Part shown: positions 6,085-13,052 of the stretch, piece after piece
Layout: every line of letters begins with the position of its first letter
How positions within the stretch are numbered: position 1 is the stretch's first letter
Origin: JADFMN01 sp964529975
Lineage (GTDB): Bacteria; Armatimonadota; Fimbriimonadia; Fimbriimonadales; Fimbriimonadaceae
Length of the DNA stretch: 24,926 bases
Assembly (NCBI GenBank): GCA_964529975.1
Contig: CAZGXW010000042.1
Span: 1 to 24,926, forward strand
Reading direction: 5' to 3'
The notes under the pieces: model-generated
Told to the model about the DNA's origin: nothing
Database searches by the model: none
Seen by the model: the letters and a program-made list of their open reading frames with translations, nothing else
Program-made: the position numbers and the translations under genes

Positions 6085-7911
6085 CTAGGCGAGGGTGTCG
6101 ATCCCCTTTGCCCTGCTGTTCGTGTAAGTCGTGGTGGTCGCGGGCTCGCTCGTGTGCGACCACAGGTTGTGGGCACGCGTGAACTCTTGCCTCATGTCTT
6201 GGGTCTGGCGGTTGCCCTGGCCCTGCTGTTGTGCGTCGGGCCTGTTCTCTTGGCCGACCGAGAAGTTGCTGAGGCTCAGGCCGCGGCTCTCGATCGATTG
6301 CACGAGGTCGGAGCGGTGTGTCGCGAGCGCATGTCGGACGGACTCGTTGCTCGCGGTGACTTTGGCCTCGACGTTCTCTCCTGCATTGAGCACGGTGAGC
6401 GTGAGCGAACCGAGATCTTCAGGATTGAGCCGCACAGTGACCGTGTTGCGGCCGCGCATCGCAGCGAGTTCCTGAACCTGGTCGATGACGCGCTGGCGGA
6501 CTTCCTGTGCTTGCGGCTCGGTGATCTGCTTCACCGGCTTGTCGGCCCCCATCCGCTTGATCGGTTCTGACTGCGGCTTGATGAGCGTCGGATCGTCGGT
6601 AGATTCGAGAGCGTCGTGGTCGGGTTCGACCTCTTCTTGCTTTTCGGTCGCCTTCGGCTTGTCGATCGCTGCGGCTTCCTTGGACGTCGCAACGGTGTCG
6701 GCCTTAAGTTCTTTCTTCGTGTCGATGACGGTGGGGGCGTTGACCTTGGTCTCGATCGTCTCATTCGAGATCGGAACCACAGTGATCGGCTTGCCCAGCG
6801 GGCGGGGATCGATCGCGTCGATCGTAACGTCGGTCACACCGAGCGCTTCAATGATCTTGCCTTCAAGGCCTTGCGGCTTGGTCGTGTCTTGCTGCGGCCG
6901 TGACTTGGAGAGCAGGTTGACCAAGATCGGTCGAACTGTGTCGGCGTTACTCGTTCTCTCGACCACGCCACGGTCCGAGATCGGGTTGACGAGCGCAAAG
7001 CGCGCCAGCGTCGGGTCAGCCAGTCTGCCTTCCGTCTTTGAGTCGATGGGGAGATTGAGTTCGAGAGTTTGGAAAGTCGGCCGAGCTTCGTCCACGCTGG
7101 GCTGAGGTCGGCTGCCGTATGCCTCGATCATGCGCGAGAGGAACGCCTTCGCTCGATCGATGTCCACATTGGCCGGGCGAGCGTTGTCTTCGGTGGCTTT
7201 TGAGTCGACTCCCTCAGACGTGGGTGCTACGTCAATCCTGTTCATAGCAGGATTTGCGACTCTCCCTGGAGGAGACGTAAGGCGATTGAGCGACGGGTCG
7301 GCGATCCGGCCCTCCTTTCCATCGTTCGATTCGGTGTCGACAGCTCGGTCGTTCGCGTAGGCCAAGCGGTCGAGCGTCGGATCGATCGCGCTGCCGTCGG
7401 AAAGCGTCAAGCGATTGAGCGTGGGGTTGGCGATGCGGCCGGGTACTGTCGGCTGTTCTGCCTGAACAGCTGCGAGCACAACTTTTAGCACTGTCCGCAC
7501 AGTCGGCGGGAGAGTCTCGTCGTTCGCGGCCCTTTGGATCGCAGCCTGAAACTTGGGCTCGTCTAAGTTCTGTAAGCCCTGAGGTGCGAGGGTTGCAAGC
7601 GCATTGATCGTCGCAAGGACTTCGGGAACTTCGAGTTTGACCTTTTCTCCGCCAAACTCGATCTCGAGTTCAAACGAAAGAGGGTCAGAAGCGTCCTGAG
7701 GGAGGGCGTTTGGCGCAGTCCATTTGAGGATCTGCTCCAGAAGGTCCAGCTGTGTCGCCTGAGACTTCGGCTCGGTGGCGGTCACTTCCTTCTGGAGCCC
7801 TGCCGCGATCAGCGGTGGGCCCCCGAGGACGGGTGGCCCGGTGTCCACCGCCTTCGGGGCGGTCGGCCTCAAGCCGAGCACCGAGAATAGGTTCAATGCG
7901 ATAGGGACCAT
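6085..7911 (-). CDS. fliK: Flagellar hook-length control protein FliK
   Basis: A 608-aa FliK, the secreted ruler that sets hook length and switches export specificity. The C-terminal Flg_hook domain is clear at about 471-552: RVIDQVQELAAM, then NTVTVRLNPEDLGSLTLTV, VEAKVTASNESVRHALATH, LVQSIESRGLSL, followed by a Gln-rich tail (Q-rich at 561-573). The N-terminal half is low-conservation, Pro/Asp/Thr-rich, as usual for FliK, but carries five copies of an 11-residue motif (see separate entry). The start ATG at 7911 follows AGAGG. It heads the hook operon, followed 9 nt later by flgD; the 207-nt gap upstream is shared with the divergent GH42-like gene and must hold the operon promoter. Confidence 0.9.
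   Translation of the reverse strand: MVPIALNLFSVLGLRPTAPKAVDTGPPVLGGPPLIAAGLQKEVTATEPKSQATQLDLLEQILKWTAPNALPQDASDPLSFELEIEFGGEKVKLEVPEVLATINALATLAPQGLQNLDEPKFQAAIQRAANDETLPPTVRTVLKVVLAAVQAEQPTVPGRIANPTLNRLTLSDGSAIDPTLDRLAYANDRAVDTESNDGKEGRIADPSLNRLTSPPGRVANPAMNRIDVAPTSEGVDSKATEDNARPANVDIDRAKAFLSRMIEAYGSRPQPSVDEARPTFQTLELNLPIDSKTEGRLADPTLARFALVNPISDRGVVERTSNADTVRPILVNLLSKSRPQQDTTKPQGLEGKIIEALGVTDVTIDAIDPRPLGKPITVVPISNETIETKVNAPTVIDTKKELKADTVATSKEAAAIDKPKATEKQEEVEPDHDALESTDDPTLIKPQSEPIKRMGADKPVKQITEPQAQEVRQRVIDQVQELAAMRGRNTVTVRLNPEDLGSLTLTVLNAGENVEAKVTASNESVRHALATHRSDLVQSIESRGLSLSNFSVGQENRPDAQQQGQGNRQTQDMRQEFTRAHNLWSHTSEPATTTTYTNSRAKGIDTLA
6997..7440 (-). repeat. Five copies of an 11-residue motif inside FliK
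   Basis: Residues 158-168 GRIANPTLNRL, 174-184 SAIDPTLDRLA, 201-211 GRIADPSLNRL, 216-226 GRVANPAMNRI and 295-305 GRLADPTLARF share the pattern G-R-[IVL]-A-[ND]-P-x-[LM]-x-R-hydrophobic. Spacing is irregular (16, 27, 15, 79 residues). The copies lie in the variable ruler half of FliK. Confidence 0.8.
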
Positions 7912-7998
7912 AAGGAGCCTCTAAAGGAATGTCGGCAGGTGGCCCCCGCATTTTTAGCGGGCAGTCCTGAAAAGCCGGGCAGGACAGGGCACTTCTGC

Positions 7999-8004
7999 CA
8001 TAAT
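7999..8004 (+). promoter_or_regulatory. Possible -10 element in the fliK / GH42-like divergent gap
   Basis: The 207-nt gap 7912-8118 separates divergent genes. CATAAT at 7999-8004 is the best -10-like hexamer on the plus strand; no convincing -35 lies 16-18 nt upstream. It directly follows the inverted repeat GGCAG (7978-7982) / CTGCC (7995-7999), which also contains the palindrome GGCA-CTTC-TGCC. Weak call. Confidence 0.25.
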
Positions 8005-8118
8005 TCGAGCGTCCCTAGCCTGAAATCCCCGGTCTGCGAACCTAAACCGTCCACCGAGGAGCGAGGGGCCTGGCCGCTGGCGAACGCCCGGACAGCATCC
8101 TGACCAACCGGCAACGAT

Positions 8119-11058
8119 ATGCCAAACGAAAACGAAAAAAGCGATTTCCAGGCGGAGAACTCCGCTGAACCGACACCCGAACCTCCGACCGAGCCCAAGA
8201 AGAGAGTGACGCTCCGCAAGTCGGAAGCGAGGGCGGCCAAGGGTGACGAGCCAAAGGAACGGCGTAGGCGCCAGTTGTTCAAGCGCGACGAACCGGAACC
8301 GGTCGTCGAACCGAGTCCCGCCCTAGAGCCACCGGTGCTTGTCGCTCCAGAAGGAGCCGAGGACGTTCTAGCCCACCTTTCATGGCGCCCCAAACAAGCG
8401 CGCCCGATCGAGTCTCACGACGAAGACAAAGAGAAACCAAGACAACGCCGCGAGCGAGAACGGAAGCCTAAAGCGGCGGTCGAGAGGTCTGCCCGCAAGG
8501 AGCCAGAGCCGAAGGAGACCAAGCCGGCGAAGGTCGAAGAGCCGCCAAAGCCCAAGCGAAAGCACATCCCCATCCCAGAGCGGGCGGCACAGGTCATAGT
8601 GCACGAAGGGCTGCCAAGCCTGGTCGTCGACAAAAGGATTGTCGCACCAATAGTCTTTACCGCTTCGTTCGGAGACAACAAGCACCGAGACACAGTCCTC
8701 GAAGAAGCGCGGATGGCCGCCGATAAGGGCATTTCGACGGTTTCGCTTTTCATCGACTTCCCCGTGGACAAGGGTGAGGTCCAGCGCCTAGTGGGCGAAA
8801 CGATCGATCAGATCAATGCGATCTCGTCCGTCAGTAGTGCCGCGAAGTTCATCGTGCGAACCGACTTTGTTCCGCCGCGCGATTGGGACCGAAAATACAA
8901 GCGCGCGCGATACAAGTCGAACGGCGTGCCCGCCGAACAACCGAGCGTGTGCGACGACGAATACTGGTCCGTCGCAGAAGAGTGCCTCGTCGACTTCGTC
9001 AAGTTGCTCAAGTCGTCCGATATCGGAGAACGCGTCATCGGAGTCCATCTCGACCGAGACGGGTGGTTCTATAGCAATGGAACGACGTGCGACACGTCCG
9101 ATGCAGCAAAGGACGAGTTCCGCCAGTGGCTGCGACACCGATACCGGGACGACAACGTCTCGCTCCGTGCCGCGTGGTTCGACGGCCGAGTCACGTTTGA
9201 GTCAGCCGACGTGCCTGAGCCGACCTCGGGATCGAGCGCAGACGAGTTTGTGAGGACTGGTCGGAGGTCGCGCCGATGGGTCGACTTCAACCTGTTCTTG
9301 AGCGACATCACCGTGGATCGGCTCGCCAAACTTTCCTATGCCGTGAAGCAGGCGACCGAAGGATGGTGGCTCGTCGGCGTGACTTACGGTTACACGTTCG
9401 AATGGTCGCACCCCGGCAGCGGACATCTGTCCCTAGGAAAACTCCTGCGATGCCCCGACGTCGATTACGTCTCCGCACCACCGAGTTACAAGAGCCGCGA
9501 ACCCGGCAATACGGGCGCGTTCCCGTCTCCGATCGACAGCTTCGCGATCAACGGCAAACTCGCCATTGGTGAGGACGATTTCAAGACTCCGATTAGCGGG
9601 GGTAGCGAACCGGACACTTACAATCCGGTGATGAAGACGCCACAGGCGCTCGAAAGCGCGCACTGGCGGAGCGCAGGCGCCGCGCTTGCCCACTCCAGCG
9701 GTTCCATGTGGATGGACTCCTGGGGGAACGGTTGGCTGAACTCCCGCGGGATCTGGGACCGCGCCTCGCTCGTCCGACAAGCGTTCGAGCAACGTTATGC
9801 ATCGCAACGGGGCGACACCGACGTGGCTGTGTTCATCGACGAAAGGTCCTTGGCCTATCTCGTCGACCAGCGAGCGTTCGAAGTCCTCGTGCAAAACGTG
9901 CGCGAGTCCGTCTTGCGGTCCGGACTAAGCGCGAGTTTTTATCTCCTTAGCGACTTCGCACATCGCGAGAACTTCCCCGAGGCGAGGCTCTACGTCTTCA
10001 TGAATGCCTGGGACATCCGCCCAGAGGTCCGTAGCGCGATCAAGACCCGCCTCCAAAGGGACAACAAGGTTCTTTTCTGGCTCTATTGCGCCGGACTCTT
10101 CGAGGCAGGTCGTGAGTCGCTCGAACGTGTGCGTGAGGTCACCGGTATCGCGTTGAAGCCTCAACCGTACCACAGCAGACCGGGCACGACGCTCGTCAAT
10201 ACGCGACACCCTTTGTGCACTGCGCTCCCAGTCCAGAAGATGGCAGAAGGCGGCCAGTTAGAGCCCAGTTACTTTGCAATCCCCGAAGACTCGACGGTGC
10301 TCGGCGAGTACACGCATACGGGGCTGCCGAGTTTCGTCGTCCGCGAGTTCGTCGCTGACCGGGACAACGAGCACGCATGGAAATCGGTGTTCCTTGGCGA
10401 ACCGGTCGTGACGCCTGGACTGTTCCGCGCACTCGGTCAGATGGCAGGTGCCCACGTCTGGAACTTCGACGACGACGTCGTCCACATCCGCGCACCATTC
10501 TTAACCGTTCACTGCAAGGGAGCGGGCCCTCGCACACTGACGTTGCCGAACAACTGGTGCGCCTACGACGTTGTCAACTCCCAGTGGATGAACGTCGAGA
10601 CCAACAGCATCCGATTCACGGCGATAGACGGTCACACCTACGTCTTCCTTACAGGCATCAAGGCCGAGGTCGAGGCCATGCTCGCCTCCGACCCTGGCAC
10701 CTTGCTCACTCTGGACAAGATCGACCCGCGAGAGGACAACACGATGCACTGGGACGCCGTGCAGTTCGACGTGCAGATCATGAAACTCGACCAATGGGTC
10801 GAAGAGACCTGGTCCGAGCAGCACGCTGACGACTTCCTGCTCAAGCCGTCTATGCTCGACGTCGAGGCCGAGGAGCCGCCCGCCGAAGACGAGGAACCCA
10901 AGTCTCGTGGGCGAGGCAGACGCGGCCGAGGCCGCCGGGGCCGTGGAGACAAAACGCGCAGACGTGGCAACGAGGAGTCCGCGAACGCCCGACGAGAGGG
11001 TGCAGACCGTACGTTCGACGAAGCAGGCATCGGCGTGCTCTTCCGTAAGAAGCAATGA
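8119..11058 (+). CDS. GH42-like TIM-barrel protein with disordered charged N-tail and Arg-Gly-rich C-tail
   Basis: A 979-aa protein with no signal peptide. Residues 1-155 are highly charged and Pro/Glu/Lys/Arg-rich. Residues about 170-560 resemble the GH42 beta-galactosidase barrel: FTASFGDNKHRD, then VIGVHLDRDGWF (306-317) at the place of the family's DNE motif, followed by DEFRQWLRHRYRD...LRAAWFD as in GH42, and GKLAIGEDDFKTP (479-491), where Glu485 may match the nucleophile. Residues 567-700 (DVAVFIDERS, LFWLYCAGLFEAG) look like the GH42 trimerisation domain, and 760-900 like a beta-domain. Residues 929-950 read SRGRGRRGRGRRGRG then KTRRRG, an RGG-type tail usual in RNA-binding proteins. 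The canonical acid/base Glu is replaced by Asp314, so activity is doubtful. It overlaps era by 4 bp. Family resemblance is moderate; function unknown. Confidence 0.75.
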   Translation: MPNENEKSDFQAENSAEPTPEPPTEPKKRVTLRKSEARAAKGDEPKERRRRQLFKRDEPEPVVEPSPALEPPVLVAPEGAEDVLAHLSWRPKQARPIESHDEDKEKPRQRRERERKPKAAVERSARKEPEPKETKPAKVEEPPKPKRKHIPIPERAAQVIVHEGLPSLVVDKRIVAPIVFTASFGDNKHRDTVLEEARMAADKGISTVSLFIDFPVDKGEVQRLVGETIDQINAISSVSSAAKFIVRTDFVPPRDWDRKYKRARYKSNGVPAEQPSVCDDEYWSVAEECLVDFVKLLKSSDIGERVIGVHLDRDGWFYSNGTTCDTSDAAKDEFRQWLRHRYRDDNVSLRAAWFDGRVTFESADVPEPTSGSSADEFVRTGRRSRRWVDFNLFLSDITVDRLAKLSYAVKQATEGWWLVGVTYGYTFEWSHPGSGHLSLGKLLRCPDVDYVSAPPSYKSREPGNTGAFPSPIDSFAINGKLAIGEDDFKTPISGGSEPDTYNPVMKTPQALESAHWRSAGAALAHSSGSMWMDSWGNGWLNSRGIWDRASLVRQAFEQRYASQRGDTDVAVFIDERSLAYLVDQRAFEVLVQNVRESVLRSGLSASFYLLSDFAHRENFPEARLYVFMNAWDIRPEVRSAIKTRLQRDNKVLFWLYCAGLFEAGRESLERVREVTGIALKPQPYHSRPGTTLVNTRHPLCTALPVQKMAEGGQLEPSYFAIPEDSTVLGEYTHTGLPSFVVREFVADRDNEHAWKSVFLGEPVVTPGLFRALGQMAGAHVWNFDDDVVHIRAPFLTVHCKGAGPRTLTLPNNWCAYDVVNSQWMNVETNSIRFTAIDGHTYVFLTGIKAEVEAMLASDPGTLLTLDKIDPREDNTMHWDAVQFDVQIMKLDQWVEETWSEQHADDFLLKPSMLDVEAEEPPAEDEEPKSRGRGRRGRGRRGRGDKTRRRGNEESANARREGADRTFDEAGIGVLFRKKQ

Positions 11059-11948
11059 GTTTCCGTTCCGGAGTCGTTGCAGTAGTCGGCAGGCCAAACG
11101 TCGGGAAGAGCACGCTCGTCAACCACGTCGTCGGTCAAAAGGTCTCGATCGTTTCCGACAAGGCGCAAACCACGCGGCGCCGCATTATGGGCGTGGCAAC
11201 GACCAAGGACTGGCAAATCGTCTTCGTGGACACGCCTGGGTTCCACACGCCCCAGCACAAACTGGGCAAAGCCCTCAACGAGGTCGCCAGACAGTCCGTG
11301 CAAGACGTCGACGTGTTGCTCGTCATGGTCGACGGAAGCAAGCCGCCGGGACAGGAAGATGAAAAACTGGCTGCAATGCTCCGGGACGCAGGCGTGCTCG
11401 TCCAAGAGCGCACGGTCCTCTGCCTCAACAAAATGGACCTTCTCAAGGCGGAGTACGTGCAGCAAAACTTCGATGCCTTCTCCAAACTCTTCCCCGCCTC
11501 CGAGACGATGCTCACGAGTCTGACCAAGGGCCAGAACGTCGACCTCCTGGTCGGACTGCTCGTCAACCGCCTTCCAGAAGGCCCGCCGCACTACGACCCC
11601 GAGACTGTGACGGACCAGCCGCTCAGCGTCCTAGCCGCCGAACTCGTCCGCGAGAAGGCGCTGCACCTCACTCGCGAGGAAGTCCCGCACGCGATCGCGA
11701 CCTACGTCGAAAGGTGGGACGAAGACGATGACTATGCGCACATTGGCGTCGTGCTCCTTGTCGAGCGCGACGGGCAAAAAGGCATCCTCATAGGAAAGAA
11801 AGGAGCGATGCTGACCAAGATAGGAACCGAGGCGAGAAAGGAGATCGAAGAGCTTCTTGGGAAGAAGGTGTTCCTAGAGCTCTTCGTGAAAGTGCGCGAG
11901 GCCTGGCGACAGAACGAGCGGATGCTGCGGGAACTTGAGATCCTCTAG
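11055..11948 (+). CDS. era: GTPase Era
   Basis: A 297-aa Era, the GTPase with a KH domain that binds the 3' end of 16S rRNA and assists small-subunit maturation. The GTP-binding motifs are complete: G1 GRPNVGKST (12-20), switch I AQTTRRRI, G3 DTPG (59-62), G4 NKMD (125-128). The C-terminal KH domain has the GILIGKKGAMLTKIG loop with GxxG, and FVKVREAWRQNERMLREL at the end. The ATG overlaps the stop of the GH42-like gene (ATGA), so it depends on that gene for its transcript and probably for translation initiation. Its 3' end converges on the EEP gene with only 2 nt between. Confidence 0.98.
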   Translation: MSFRSGVVAVVGRPNVGKSTLVNHVVGQKVSIVSDKAQTTRRRIMGVATTKDWQIVFVDTPGFHTPQHKLGKALNEVARQSVQDVDVLLVMVDGSKPPGQEDEKLAAMLRDAGVLVQERTVLCLNKMDLLKAEYVQQNFDAFSKLFPASETMLTSLTKGQNVDLLVGLLVNRLPEGPPHYDPETVTDQPLSVLAAELVREKALHLTREEVPHAIATYVERWDEDDDYAHIGVVLLVERDGQKGILIGKKGAMLTKIGTEARKEIEELLGKKVFLELFVKVREAWRQNERMLRELEIL

Positions 11949-11950
11949 GG

Positions 11951-12928
11951 CTACTTCGCCCAATCCAGGTCGGCCACGACGTACTTGTGGTCAGAGACTT
12001 CGCTCGACTCGGCCCAGGTGCCCTTAGGCTCGAACTCGTTGCTCACCCAAATCTTGTCGATCCTGAAGACAGCCATGCCGTCGAGCGCTGTCGCATACCA
12101 GCCTCGCCCTGCGACACGGAACGTGTCGACAAGGTCGTCGCCGAGGATCTGCAACTCGCCCGTATCAGGAACGAGATTGAAGTCTCCTCCGAACACGAGC
12201 GGAGCACCGGTCCGAATCTCCTCCACGCGGTTCCAGATTCCCTCTAGTTCCTTCAGATGCTCTGACCGGTGGCGCGAGTAGCTTTGCCAAGTCTCTCGTT
12301 TCCAGTAGGACGCACGGGCATGGGGGGCCATCATACGGAGACTTACAATGTCGACTTCTCGGCCATTGGCCAGTTGGGCATGCACAAACGTGAAGTTCGA
12401 CCGCTCCTCGTCGCTCGACAAGACCTTGCCGCGGACAAACACGCTGCCGTCTCTGCCGAACACCCCGTCATAGCCCTCGCCAAGGGTCTCTTCGATGATC
12501 CCGCTCTCATCGCGGAACAACGAAGACTCTTGAATCAGGACGATATCGGGCGCAAGCAGGGCGAGTTCCCTCATTGCACCCTTCATATCGCCGCCCGTGT
12601 TCAGGGTCACGACCCGTACGGCACGCTCGCCAGGTCGTACGGGGAGGACGACCCTCCACGCCTCGCTAAAGGTCAGTGTGACGACCAACCAGGCAGCGAG
12701 AGGCCAGCGGAGCGCCTTCCAATAGTCGCGCGGACGAGACCACACGATCAAGAGGCCAGGTATCGCCCAGACCCAACTGGGCCAGATCGTGATCGCCTCT
12801 GTCTTCAACGGTCGGACCCAGTAGAGGGAGAAGGTCGCCAGCGCCAAGAGGACGGAAAGCCCGCTCAGCCAACGGCGCTGACGCCGCTCAGGCTTTGGGC
12901 TTTGCGTCGTTTCGGGCTTCGCAGCCAC
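11951..12928 (-). CDS. Membrane-anchored endonuclease/exonuclease/phosphatase (EEP) family protein
   Basis: An EEP-fold metal-dependent phosphoesterase joined to three N-terminal membrane segments (LSVLLALATFSLYWV; ITIWPSWVWAIPGLLIVW; WPLAAWLVVTLTF). The catalytic landmarks are present in order: VVTLNTGG (Asn), VLIQESS (Glu), FGGDFN (Asp, Asn), FRIDKIWV (Asp), SDHKYV (Asp-His). The family includes DNA nucleases, sphingomyelinases and lipid phosphatases, so the substrate is open. An open frame extends to a TTG at 12982, but that would overlap most of the Cys-rich gene; I prefer the GTG at 12928, which follows GGAGAGG and gives 325 aa with 41 bp overlap. It is the last gene of the Feo operon by position. 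Confidence 0.85.
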   Translation of the reverse strand: MAAKPETTQSPKPERRQRRWLSGLSVLLALATFSLYWVRPLKTEAITIWPSWVWAIPGLLIVWSRPRDYWKALRWPLAAWLVVTLTFSEAWRVVLPVRPGERAVRVVTLNTGGDMKGAMRELALLAPDIVLIQESSLFRDESGIIEETLGEGYDGVFGRDGSVFVRGKVLSSDEERSNFTFVHAQLANGREVDIVSLRMMAPHARASYWKRETWQSYSRHRSEHLKELEGIWNRVEEIRTGAPLVFGGDFNLVPDTGELQILGDDLVDTFRVAGRGWYATALDGMAVFRIDKIWVSNEFEPKGTWAESSEVSDHKYVVADLDWAK

Positions 12929-13052
12929 ACACCTCTCCACAGGCGCGACACGAGCCCTTGGCTTTGCCAAACGGGCGCACAAACTGTTTCACGACCATAA
13001 ACAGCGCGAACAATACCGCACCACCAACGAGCGCAGCCTCCCACCAATTCAT
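12888..13052 (-). CDS. FeoB-associated Cys-rich membrane protein
   Basis: A 54-aa peptide starting MNWWEAALVGGAVLFALF: one membrane helix (about 5-21), a basic linker with KQFVRPFGKAKG, and a Cys cluster CRACGEVCGCE (C-x2-C-x3-C-x-C). This matches the small Feo-associated Cys-rich family that often follows feoB; it may bind iron or a metal cluster at the FeoB cytosolic side. The frame is open further upstream, but the ATG at 13052 overlaps the feoB stop (ATGA), the junction type used repeatedly in this window, and gives the family length. Confidence 0.85.
   Translation of the reverse strand: MNWWEAALVGGAVLFALFMVVKQFVRPFGKAKGSCRACGEVCGCEARNDAKPKA
12932..12938 (-). promoter_or_regulatory. Ribosome binding site that decides the EEP gene start
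   Basis: GGAGAGG on the minus strand lies just before the GTG at 12928, inside the coding part of the Cys-rich peptide (over its Cys-Gly-Glu-Val codons). It is the best Shine-Dalgarno near any candidate start of the EEP gene. Spacing is short if the last GG pairs, normal if GGAG pairs. Confidence 0.5.
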
